A DNA stretch of 64,000 nt from Caballeronia sp. SEWSISQ10-4 2 (GTDB lineage Bacteria > Pseudomonadota > Gammaproteobacteria > Burkholderiales > Burkholderiaceae): contig NZ_JALPRJ010000021.1 in NCBI RefSeq assembly GCF_030464885.1, forward strand, positions 1-64,000, written 5' to 3'. This document shows, piece after piece, positions 37,473-46,517 of the stretch; position 1 is the stretch's first letter, and the number at the start of each line of letters is the position of its first letter. A program made the translations under genes and the position numbers. Under the pieces are notes generated by a model. It made no database searches. It saw only the letters and a program-made list of their open reading frames with translations, and was not told the DNA's origin.

Positions 37473-38813
37473 TCACCCGGCGTGCTGCGGGTACGGCTGG
37501 GCGGTACGTTTCGTGATCAGGAGGACGAGGCCCGCCGCGATATACATCACGACCACGAGGTACATGCTGTAGACGGCGTTGCCGGTGTGCTGGACGATCA
37601 GTCCGTTGAGGCTCGGGCTTATGGCCGGCCCGAGGTTGCCGAGGCTGCTGATCAGCGCGATGCCGGCGGCGGCCTTGCTGGCCGGCAGGGATTCGCTGAC
37701 GAGCGCGAAGAAGAGCGGCGTTGCGGCTGCGATGCCGATCGCACCGAACGACAACGCGGCGAGGGAGCCGGGCAGGTTGCCGTGCAGCAGCGTCGTCACC
37801 CAGAGGCCGGCCGCCGCGATCATGACGCTCGCCGCGAAGTGCCGCTGCCGTTCGCGCCGCCGGTCCGACCGGCGCCCGAGCACGATCATGCCGACTATCC
37901 CGCATGCGTTGGGAATGGTCGTGAGCAGGCTCACGACCAGCACGTCCTTGAGTCCCCAGCTCTGAATCAGCGTCGGCATCCAGAACACGATCATGTAGGT
38001 TGCGCCGAGCAGCAGGAAGTACACGAACGAGAGCAGCCAGATGCGCGGGTCGCGCAGCAGTTGGGTGCGTGTCGATGCCTGGCCGCCGGCGGTTTGCGCG
38101 ATGCCCTGCGCGAGGCTATCGCGCAGCAGTGCTTTCTCGGCCGGCGACAGCCATGCCGCGTCGGCGGCCTTGTCGTCGAGCAGCAGATAGAGCAGCAGGC
38201 CGGCTGGCAGTGCGGGCAGTCCTTCGAGCAGGTACAGCCACTGCCAGCCGTGCCAGCCGTTGACGCCGTCGAGATACTTGAGGATCGCACCGCACAGCGG
38301 ACCGGCAATGACGCCGACGATCGTCGTCGCGGACATGAAGATCGCGATCGCCTGGCCGCGGCGTGCCGGCGGATACCAGTAGGTGAAGTACAGGATCACG
38401 CCAGGGAAGAAGCCTGCCTCGAACGTGCCGAGCAGAAAGCGTGCGAGGTAGAACTCTGCCGGTGTCCTGACAAAGAGGATCGCGGTTGCGACGATGCCCC
38501 ACAGGACCATGATGCGCAGCAGCGTGCGACGCGCGCCGAACTTTTCGAGCAGCAGGTTGCTCGGCACCTCGAACAGGAAGTAGCCGATGAAGAAGATGCC
38601 GGCGCCGAGGCCATAGACCGCTTCGCCCCACGGCAAGGTGTGCTTCATCTGCAATTGCGCGTAGCCGATGTTGATGCGGTCGAGGTACGCGATCATGTAC
38701 GCGAGCAGCAGCACCGGAAGAATGCGCCGGTTGATCTTCGAGAACACGGCATCGACGGGCGTACGGGTGGACGAAAGCGATGGCGGAGTTCGCTTGGCCG
38801 CATTGGGGTTCAT
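37473..38813 (-). CDS. MFS transporter, ACS family organic-acid carrier
   Basis: A 446-residue carrier with twelve predicted helices. YLDRINIGYAQLQM and FEVPSNLLLEKFGARRTL are typical of the anion:cation symporter family (tartrate, phthalate and hexuronate carriers). AAGGAGAC precedes the start. It lies between the CoA ligase gene (57 bp upstream) and the porin gene (about 70 bp downstream) on the same strand. The order ligase-carrier-porin points to uptake and activation of one organic acid. Confidence 0.92.
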   Translation of the reverse strand: MNPNAAKRTPPSLSSTRTPVDAVFSKINRRILPVLLLAYMIAYLDRINIGYAQLQMKHTLPWGEAVYGLGAGIFFIGYFLFEVPSNLLLEKFGARRTLLRIMVLWGIVATAILFVRTPAEFYLARFLLGTFEAGFFPGVILYFTYWYPPARRGQAIAIFMSATTIVGVIAGPLCGAILKYLDGVNGWHGWQWLYLLEGLPALPAGLLLYLLLDDKAADAAWLSPAEKALLRDSLAQGIAQTAGGQASTRTQLLRDPRIWLLSFVYFLLLGATYMIVFWMPTLIQSWGLKDVLVVSLLTTIPNACGIVGMIVLGRRSDRRRERQRHFAASVMIAAAGLWVTTLLHGNLPGSLAALSFGAIGIAAATPLFFALVSESLPASKAAAGIALISSLGNLGPAISPSLNGLIVQHTGNAVYSMYLVVVMYIAAGLVLLITKRTAQPYPQHAG

Positions 38814-38869
38814 GTTTTGTCTCCTTATATGTTTCGGGCTGTCTTGCCGGAATCGGCCCGTGCGATTCG

Positions 38870-40573
38870 TCAGGTCTGCGAGACCTGTGCAGTCTTTTCC
38901 TCGTCGCGCAGTTCCTTCTTGGAGATCTTGCCGACGGGCGTTTTGGGCAGCGCCTCGCGGATTTCCAGCGCCTGCACCATCTCGTGCTTGCCGAGCTTGT
39001 CCTTCAGGAACGCCTGGAGCTCGGCGAGCGTGAGCACTTGCGCGTCGGGCTTGAGCACGACGAATGCCTTGGGCGACTGGCCGCGGTATGCATCGGGGAT
39101 GCCGATCACCGCCGCCTCATAGACGTCCGGATGCTGGTAGATCGCCTCTTCCAGCAAGCGCGGGTAGACGTTGTAGCCGCTGCACAGCAGCATGTCCTTG
39201 GTGCGGTCGACGATAAAGACGTAGCCGTCTTCATCCATGTAGCCGACGTCGCCGGTGCGCATGAAGCCGTCGGATGTCGTCATGTCGGCGGTGGCTTCGC
39301 GGTTGCTCCAGTAGCCGCTCGTCACGTTGAGGCCCTTGATGCAGATCTCGCCGGTGTGGCCGCGCGGCACGTAGCGCGCCGGCGTGCTGAGGTCGAGCAT
39401 GCGGATCGTAATGCCGGGCAGGGGCAGGCCGCACGAGCCTGCCTTGTGGACGCCCCGCACGGGTGTGTAGGTGCCGGTCGCCGTGGTTTCGGTCATGCCC
39501 CAGCCTTCGATCAGCGCGCAGCCTGTGATTGCCGACAAGCGTTGCGCGATTTCCTGCGGCAGCGGTGCGCCGCCGGAGTTGCAGAACTTGAGCGAGGTGA
39601 GGTCGCGCCGTCCGATGTCGGGGTGGTTGAGCAGGGCGGTGAACATGGTCGGCACGCCCGGGAAGCAACTGACCTTGTGCCGTTCGATATCGGCGAGCAC
39701 GGCGGCCGCGTCGAAGCGCGGGTGCTGGATGATCTCGGCCGCGTTGAGAATGCCGAACAGCATGTTGACGGTCAGCGCGTAGATATGGAACGGCGGCAAT
39801 ACGGCGAGGATGCGTTCCTCGCCATCCGCCAGGACCGGCGGCTCGCCCTGCATGGTTTCGCGAAGCTGGGTAACTGCCGCGACGAGATTGGCGTGCGACA
39901 GCATCGCGCCTTTCGGCAGGCCGGTTGTGCCGCCGGTGTACTGCAGGACGGCGAGCGCGTGAAGCGGGTCTGCGATCGCGTGCGGGACGAAGCTGCCATC
40001 GTTGTCGAGCAGTTGCGCGAAGCTCAGGTGCCGATCGTCCCACCGTACATCGGCAAGAGAGCCATGTGCGGCGATACGTTCTGCCGCTTCGCCGCTGGCT
40101 TCGGCCATTTCCGCCATCGTGCCGACGATCAACCGTTTCAGCCGGGTCGTCTCGAGCATCGGTGCCATCTGCGGATAGAGCGACGCCGCGTCGAGCGTGA
40201 ACAGGACGTCGGTGCGGCTGTCGTGAATCTTGTGCTCGAGCACTTTCGCGGCATCGAGCGGCGAATAATTGACCACGGTGCCGCCAGCCTTCAGGATGCC
40301 GAAGAAAGCAATTACGTAGTGCGGCGTGTTCGGCAGGTGCAGGCCGACGTGCACGCCGGGTCCCACGCCGAGGCGTTGCAGACCCTTTGCCGCGCGGCTG
40401 GAAAGCGTGAGCAGCTCGGCAAAACTCAGGCGCCTGCCCTCGAACTGCAGTGCCGGCTTGTCGGGCCAACGGGCAGCGCTGTCGTCGAGCAGCTGCTGCA
40501 CGGGCACCGGCGCGATCTCGATGTTCCAGTGCACGCCGCTCGGGTAGGACTTGATCCAGCACAGGTCTTCCAT
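38870..40573 (-). CDS. Acyl-CoA synthetase (fatty/dicarboxylic acid CoA ligase type)
   Basis: A 567-residue ANL-superfamily ligase that makes an acyl-adenylate and then the CoA thioester. P-loop motif LQYTGGTTGLPKGAMLSH lies near residue 215, the A5/A6 region at GWGMTETTATGTYTP, A7 at GFMRTGDVGYMDEDGY, hinge A8 at DRTKDMLLCSGYNVYPRLLEE, and the catalytic lysine in PKTPVGKISKKEL. Length and motifs are those of FadD-like and PimA-like ligases. It heads the leftward ligase-carrier-porin unit and would feed the beta-oxidation operon that starts at 41960. The ribosome site is weak. Confidence 0.92.
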   Translation of the reverse strand: MEDLCWIKSYPSGVHWNIEIAPVPVQQLLDDSAARWPDKPALQFEGRRLSFAELLTLSSRAAKGLQRLGVGPGVHVGLHLPNTPHYVIAFFGILKAGGTVVNYSPLDAAKVLEHKIHDSRTDVLFTLDAASLYPQMAPMLETTRLKRLIVGTMAEMAEASGEAAERIAAHGSLADVRWDDRHLSFAQLLDNDGSFVPHAIADPLHALAVLQYTGGTTGLPKGAMLSHANLVAAVTQLRETMQGEPPVLADGEERILAVLPPFHIYALTVNMLFGILNAAEIIQHPRFDAAAVLADIERHKVSCFPGVPTMFTALLNHPDIGRRDLTSLKFCNSGGAPLPQEIAQRLSAITGCALIEGWGMTETTATGTYTPVRGVHKAGSCGLPLPGITIRMLDLSTPARYVPRGHTGEICIKGLNVTSGYWSNREATADMTTSDGFMRTGDVGYMDEDGYVFIVDRTKDMLLCSGYNVYPRLLEEAIYQHPDVYEAAVIGIPDAYRGQSPKAFVVLKPDAQVLTLAELQAFLKDKLGKHEMVQALEIREALPKTPVGKISKKELRDEEKTAQVSQT

Positions 40574-40883
40574 GGGGTCTCGCTCGGTTCCTCTGGTTTG
40601 GGTGTCCGCTGAACCACGTTCCGCTCTGGACGTCAGATTGCCGCCGTCATGCGATCGGCGCGGGTCGTAGGCGACTGGACACGTGACGCAGCGTACTGAG
40701 CGTGCTTTGTCAACGGAAGGTTCGATTGGTCCGGTTTGCCGGTTCGTTCTGGACGAAGCCGGACGGGCGATGCTGGCAAGGCAAGCAGCACGGGCTTTGC
40801 CGCGCTAGCGGCGAGCCAGGCTAAGGGAAATCACCATGGACGTTGGGGCGCATCGGCCCTCGTGGCAATGTAGTTGGCGCAGA
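40574..40883. promoter_or_regulatory. Upstream region of the CoA ligase unit
   Basis: About 310 bp between the LysR stop and the CoA ligase start. It should hold the promoter of the leftward ligase-carrier-porin unit. No clear operator dyad, IS end or small gene was recognised. Confidence 0.4.
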
Positions 40884-41807
40884 TCAGACCGCCGGCATGC
40901 TTGCCGGGGCGGCGAAGGCGTCCATCAGTTGTTGCCGGAACCACCGGTTGGCCGGGTCGGCGTCGGAGTTCGCATGCCAGTAGAGGTATGCATCCGCCGA
41001 CGCCGTGTCGAGCGGGCACGGATGCATCTGGTTGTCGAAGAGCGCGTTGAGGAGCCGTGCATAGCGGCCGGGCATCGTGAGCAGCAGGTCGGTCTGGCTC
41101 ACCACCCGGCAGGCCGCGAAATAGTGAATGCACCGCAGCCGCACACGCCGCTGCAGGCCGAGTTTCACGAGCTCCATGTCCTCGAGCCCCAGCCCGCGGC
41201 GCCGGCTCGTGACGAGCACGTGCTGCTCCGCAACGTAGCTTTGCACGGAGAGCCGCCGACCCACGCGCGGATGGCCGCAGCGGCTCAGCACGACAAGTTC
41301 GTCCGATGCGAGGCGCTCGCTGCGCACGGTCTGCGGAATGGACAGCACGACGTCGATCGCGGCGTCGAGCGCGCCCGATTGCAGGTCCGACTCGAGTGTG
41401 CGCCGGTCGTGGTGCACGGACGCGATGTCGATCGCCGGTGCGTGCTCGACCACGTGCTTCATCAGCGGCGGCAGCACGACCGATTCGAGCACGTCGCGCA
41501 CGCCGAGCGAGAAACGCTTGGTCGTCGATTCAACGTCGAACTGGTTCGTCTCGTGCAGCGTCAGCTCGAACGAGCGAAGCGCTTCGCGCACCCGGCCGAT
41601 GATCGACCGGGTGAACGGCGTGGGCACCATCACGTGTCCCTGCCGTTCGAATAGCGGGTCGCCGAGCAGCTCACGCAGGCGGTTCAGCGCATGGCTGAGC
41701 GCCGACTGGCTCAGGTTCAGCTGTTCGGCCGCGCGCGTGATGCCGCCTTGCGTATAGATGCACTCGAGCGCGACGAAGAGGTTGAGGTCAACTCTGGATA
41801 TATGCAT
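40884..41807 (-). CDS. LysR-family regulator, NodD-like branch
   Basis: A 307-residue LysR regulator. The DNA-binding domain (about 6-65) reads DLNLFVALECIYTQGGITRAAEQL then QSALSHALNRLRELLGDPLF, the pattern of the NodD/LinR/SyrM-like branch, and an effector domain follows. It is divergent from the phosphotransferase operon and just upstream of the ligase unit, so it is the obvious regulator of both. An inverted repeat in the 41.8-kb intergenic region overlaps its start codon and suggests autoregulation. Confidence 0.93.
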   Translation of the reverse strand: MHISRVDLNLFVALECIYTQGGITRAAEQLNLSQSALSHALNRLRELLGDPLFERQGHVMVPTPFTRSIIGRVREALRSFELTLHETNQFDVESTTKRFSLGVRDVLESVVLPPLMKHVVEHAPAIDIASVHHDRRTLESDLQSGALDAAIDVVLSIPQTVRSERLASDELVVLSRCGHPRVGRRLSVQSYVAEQHVLVTSRRRGLGLEDMELVKLGLQRRVRLRCIHYFAACRVVSQTDLLLTMPGRYARLLNALFDNQMHPCPLDTASADAYLYWHANSDADPANRWFRQQLMDAFAAPASMPAV

Positions 41808-41855
41808 GAAATGAGTTGGTCGCTATTCGAACTATTCATTTGTCTCATTATGCAT
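41802..41855. promoter_or_regulatory. Inverted repeat in the LysR/phosphotransferase divergent promoter
   Basis: ATGCATGAAATGAG (41802-41815) and CTCATTATGCAT (41844-41855) form an imperfect inverted repeat about 54 bp across, with TTCGAA and AT-rich sequence between. The left arm covers the LysR start codon. Position and size fit a LysR-type operator controlling both directions. Confidence 0.5.
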
Positions 41856-41959
41856 GGGTGCGTAGTCTGGCGGAAGGAGACAAATGCATGGGATAGATGC
41901 GAGGCTGGACGAGTTCGATTACATCGACATCACCGACGCCTGTTCCCGCCGACAACCGC

Positions 41960-43077
41960 ATGAGCGAGATCCTTTCCACCACGACCGCCATCAGGTCCGC
42001 GCATCGCTTCGATGTCTCGCGGCTCGAGACGTGGCTATGCGCGCGCATCCACGGTTTTCGCGGACCGCCGGAGGTCGCGCAATTCTCGGGCGGCCAGTCG
42101 AATCCAACCTATCTGCTGACCACGCCGGCGGCAAAGTATGTGCTGCGCCGCAAGCCACCGGGAACGCTGCTGCCGTCCGCGCATGCGATCGATCGCGAAT
42201 ACCGTCTGCTCACCGCGCTGCGTGGAACCGGGGTGCCGGTCGCTGACCCGTACTGCTATTGCGACGATGCGTCGGTGATCGGCTCCGAGTTCTATGTGAT
42301 GAGCTACGTGAACGGGCGTGTGCTGTGGGACGCGCGTCTGCCCGGCATGACGCCAGATGAGCGCCGCGCGGTCTTCGACGAGATGAATCGCGTGATGGCG
42401 GCGTTGCATACGCTCGACATTGACGCGCTCGGGTTGCGAGATTACGGCCGGACTGGTAGCTACTTCGAGCGCCAGGTGTCGCGCTGGACCAAGCAATATT
42501 GCGCGTCGCAGACACATCGGATCGAATCGGTCGAGCGGCTGATCGCGTGGCTGCCCGAGCACATGCCTACGCGCGAGACGACTGCGCTGGTGCACGGCGA
42601 TTTTAGCCTGCACAACATGATGTTCGCGCCGGACGAACCGCGAATCATCGCGGTGCTGGACTGGGAGCTGTCTACGCTCGGCGACCCGTTCGCCGATTTC
42701 GCGTATCTGTGCCTCGCATGGCATATGCCGTCCGATGGAGGGCGCGGGCTTGGCGGGTTAAGCGCGGCGGAGATCGCCTCGCTCGGCATTCCGCAGGAAT
42801 CCGCGTTCGTGAGCGAATACTGTCGCCGTACCGGCGTCGAGAAGGTCGACGCGCGCGAATGGAACTTCTATCTCGCGTACAACTTCTTTCGCGGCGCGGC
42901 GATCCTGCAGGGGATCACCAAACGTGCGCTCGACGGCAACGCGAGCAATGAGCACGCACTCGAATTCGGTCAGCGCGCCGCGGTGTTGGCCGATCTCGGC
43001 TGGACCTGCGCCGAGCGCGCAATGAACGTTAAGACGTCGCGCTTGATCGCTGCATGCACTCACAAGGAGCAACACAA

Positions 43078-43081
<4 letters not shown>
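41960..43081 (+). CDS. Phosphotransferase-family kinase, LvaA/ACAD10-11 N-domain type
   Basis: A 373-residue APH-fold kinase. [12 protein letters not shown] and [20 protein letters not shown] form the nucleotide lobe, [11 protein letters not shown] is the catalytic loop and [18 protein letters not shown] the metal-binding loop. Homologues beside acyl-CoA dehydrogenases include LvaA, which phosphorylates 4-hydroxyacyl-CoA in levulinate catabolism, and the kinase half of ACAD10/11. The stop overlaps the acyl-CoA dehydrogenase start by ATGA. The start is uncertain: ATG at 41960 begins the family-like [13 protein letters not shown] at 41897 is upstream in frame, and a strong GGAAGGAG serves an out-of-frame ATG at 41884. 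This is not an antibiotic-resistance gene. Confidence 0.88.
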
Positions 43082-44289
<1,208 letters not shown>

Positions 44290-44332
44290 GCGGCGCAACG
44301 ATGCCTGTACGGTTATCTATACAGGAAACGAC

Positions 44333-46414
44333 ATGACAGTGGAGTACAAGGTGCAGGATGGCGTCGCGCTGATCACGCTCGACAATCCCCCCGTCAACAG
44401 CCTCGGACACGCGACGCGCCTCGGCATCGTCGAAGGCGTCGCGCGCGCCGCGGACGATGACAGCGTGCGTGCAATCGTCATCACAGGCGCCGGAAAGGCG
44501 TTCTCGGGCGGCGCAGATATCCGCGAGTTCAACACGCCGAAGGCGGCACAGGAGCCATCGCTGCACACCGTCATCGAGGCCGTCGAATCGAGCGCGAAGC
44601 CGGTCGTCGCCGCGCTTCATTCGGTGGCGATGGGCGGCGGGCTGGAATTGGCAATGGGTTGCCACTATCGCGTAACCGCGCCGGGTACGCTGATCGCGTT
44701 GCCGGAGGTGAAGCTGGGGCTCTTGCCGGGCGCGGGCGGCACGCAGCGTCTGCCGCGTGCGGTCGGCCTGGAGCCGGCGCTGAACATGATCGTGTCCGGC
44801 GACACCGTGCCGTCGGACAAGCTTGCCGGCAGCGGCCTGTTCGACCAGGTGATCGATGACGACCTGCTGGCCGGCGCGATCGCGTTCGCGCAACGCGCGG
44901 CGGACAGCGGCAAGCTGCCGAAGCTGCGCGAGCGGAAGGTCGCGCACGAGAACCCGGAAGGTTTCCTGCAGCACGCGCGCAATACGATCGTAGCCGCCGC
45001 GAAGCATTTTCCCGCGCCGGGGAGGTGCGTGGACGCCGTGCAGGCCGCTGTCCAAAAGCGCTTCGACGACGGCATCCAGTTCGAGCGCTCGCTTTTCATC
45101 GAACTGATGGATACGCCGCAATCGCGCGCACTGCGTCATGCGTTCTTCGGCGAACGGGCCGCCGGCAAGATTCCCGATGTTCCCGAGGACACTCCCCTGC
45201 GCCAAGTGGAGCGCGTCGCGGTGATCGGCGCGGGCACGATGGGCGGCGGCATCGCGATGAACTTCCTGAACGCGGGCATTCCGGTCACGATCCTGGAGAC
45301 CGCGCAAGCCGCGCTCGAGCGCGGCGTCGCGACGATCCGCAAGAATTACGAGAACAGCGCGAAGAAGGGCAAGCTCACGCAGGAGCAGGTCGAACAACGC
45401 ATGGGGCTCCTCACGCCGTCGCTGTCCTATGACGACCTCCGCGACGTTGATCTGGTCGTCGAGGCGGTGTTCGAGGAAATGGGCGTCAAGGAAAGCGTGT
45501 TCAAGCGCCTCGATGAAGTCGCGAAGCCCGGGGCCATTCTCGCGTCGAATACCTCGACGCTCGATGTCGACAGAATCGCCAGTTTCACGAAGCGGCCGCA
45601 GGACGTGGTCGGCATGCACTTCTTCAGCCCCGCCAACGTGATGAAGCTGCTGGAAGTCGTGCGCGGCGCGAAGACGTCGAGCGACGTGCTTGCCACCGTG
45701 ATGCAGATCGCGAAGCGGATCAGGAAGACCGCGGTCGTGTCGGGCGTCTGCGACGGCTTCATCGGCAACCGCATGATCGAACAATACGGCCGTCAGGCCG
45801 GCTTCCTGCTCGACGAGGGTGCGCTGCCCGAGCAGATCGACAAGGCCATCGAGAAGTTCGGTTTCGCCATGGGGCCGTTCCGCATGGGCGACCTTGCAGG
45901 CAACGATATCGGCTGGGCGATCCGCAAGCGCCGCGCGATCGAGCGGCCGGACATGCAGTACTCGAAAACCGGTGATCTGCTCTGCGAAATGGGCCGCTTC
46001 GGCCAGAAGACCGGCGCGGGCTGGTATGACTACAAGGCGGGCGACCGCAAAGCGCATCCGTCGCAGGACGTGAACGAGATGATCGAGCGGCACTCGCGCG
46101 ATCTCGGCCTCACGAGGCGCAAGATTTCCGACGAAGAGATCGTCGAGCGCCTCGTATATGCGCTCGTCAACGAAGGTGCGAAGATTCTGGAAGCGGGGAT
46201 TGCGTCGAAGGCATCGGACATCGACATGGTCTATCTGACTGGCTACGGCTTCCCGCTCTTCGTCGGCGGACCGATGCTCTATGCAGACACTGTGGGCCTC
46301 TACAACGTGCTGCAGGCGGTGCGCCGCTACAGCACGGGCTACCTCGGCCAAGCGTGGCTGCCGGCGCCGTTGCTCGAGCGTCTCGCGGCGCAAGGCAAAG
46401 GTTTCAACGACTGA
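44333..46414 (+). CDS. Fused enoyl-CoA hydratase/3-hydroxyacyl-CoA dehydrogenase
   Basis: A 693-residue bifunctional beta-oxidation enzyme of the FadB/FadJ/PaaZ-like type. The N-terminal crotonase domain (about 1-200) has AFSGGADIREF, MGGGLELAMGCHYR and LPEVKLGLLPGAGGTQRLPR, with both catalytic glutamates. After a linker, the NAD domain (about 295-470) opens VERVAVIGAGTMGGGIAMNF and has the HFFSPANVMKLLEVV region, and a C-terminal dehydrogenase domain follows (DGFIGNRM to the end). It converts enoyl-CoA to 3-oxoacyl-CoA. In a normal unit a thiolase gene would follow; here only a 28-codon thiolase remnant does. Confidence 0.94.
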   Translation: MTVEYKVQDGVALITLDNPPVNSLGHATRLGIVEGVARAADDDSVRAIVITGAGKAFSGGADIREFNTPKAAQEPSLHTVIEAVESSAKPVVAALHSVAMGGGLELAMGCHYRVTAPGTLIALPEVKLGLLPGAGGTQRLPRAVGLEPALNMIVSGDTVPSDKLAGSGLFDQVIDDDLLAGAIAFAQRAADSGKLPKLRERKVAHENPEGFLQHARNTIVAAAKHFPAPGRCVDAVQAAVQKRFDDGIQFERSLFIELMDTPQSRALRHAFFGERAAGKIPDVPEDTPLRQVERVAVIGAGTMGGGIAMNFLNAGIPVTILETAQAALERGVATIRKNYENSAKKGKLTQEQVEQRMGLLTPSLSYDDLRDVDLVVEAVFEEMGVKESVFKRLDEVAKPGAILASNTSTLDVDRIASFTKRPQDVVGMHFFSPANVMKLLEVVRGAKTSSDVLATVMQIAKRIRKTAVVSGVCDGFIGNRMIEQYGRQAGFLLDEGALPEQIDKAIEKFGFAMGPFRMGDLAGNDIGWAIRKRRAIERPDMQYSKTGDLLCEMGRFGQKTGAGWYDYKAGDRKAHPSQDVNEMIERHSRDLGLTRRKISDEEIVERLVYALVNEGAKILEAGIASKASDIDMVYLTGYGFPLFVGGPMLYADTVGLYNVLQAVRRYSTGYLGQAWLPAPLLERLAAQGKGFND

Positions 46415-46430
46415 AGCGGGAGAAGCCAAT

Positions 46431-46517
46431 ATGACTGATGCAGTGATTGTTTCCACCGCTCGCGCGGGGCTTGCGAAGAGATGGAAGGGCGCGGCCGGCC
46501 CCTTCGAGGTGCTGTGA
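46431..46517 (+). pseudogene. Thiolase gene reduced to 28 codons by an internal in-frame deletion
   Basis: The frame reads MTDAVIVSTARAGLAKRWKG and then AAGPFEVL-stop. The first 20 residues match the N-terminus of acetyl-CoA acetyltransferases (DAVIVSTARTGLAK), and the last eight match their C-terminal GxGAAGLFEV end. About 1.1 kb of coding sequence, including the active-site cysteine and the two catalytic regions, is missing while the frame is kept. GGGCGCG at the join is compatible with recombination between short matches at the two ends. The ribosome site (GGGAGAAG) and the TGATG junction with the next gene remain. An assembly collapse cannot be excluded. Confidence 0.8.

Noticed and set aside
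37335-40612. Two overlapping plus-strand frames of about 600 codons
   Set aside because: They are antisense to the MFS and CoA ligase genes and consist of low-complexity Arg/Glu/His-rich sequence.
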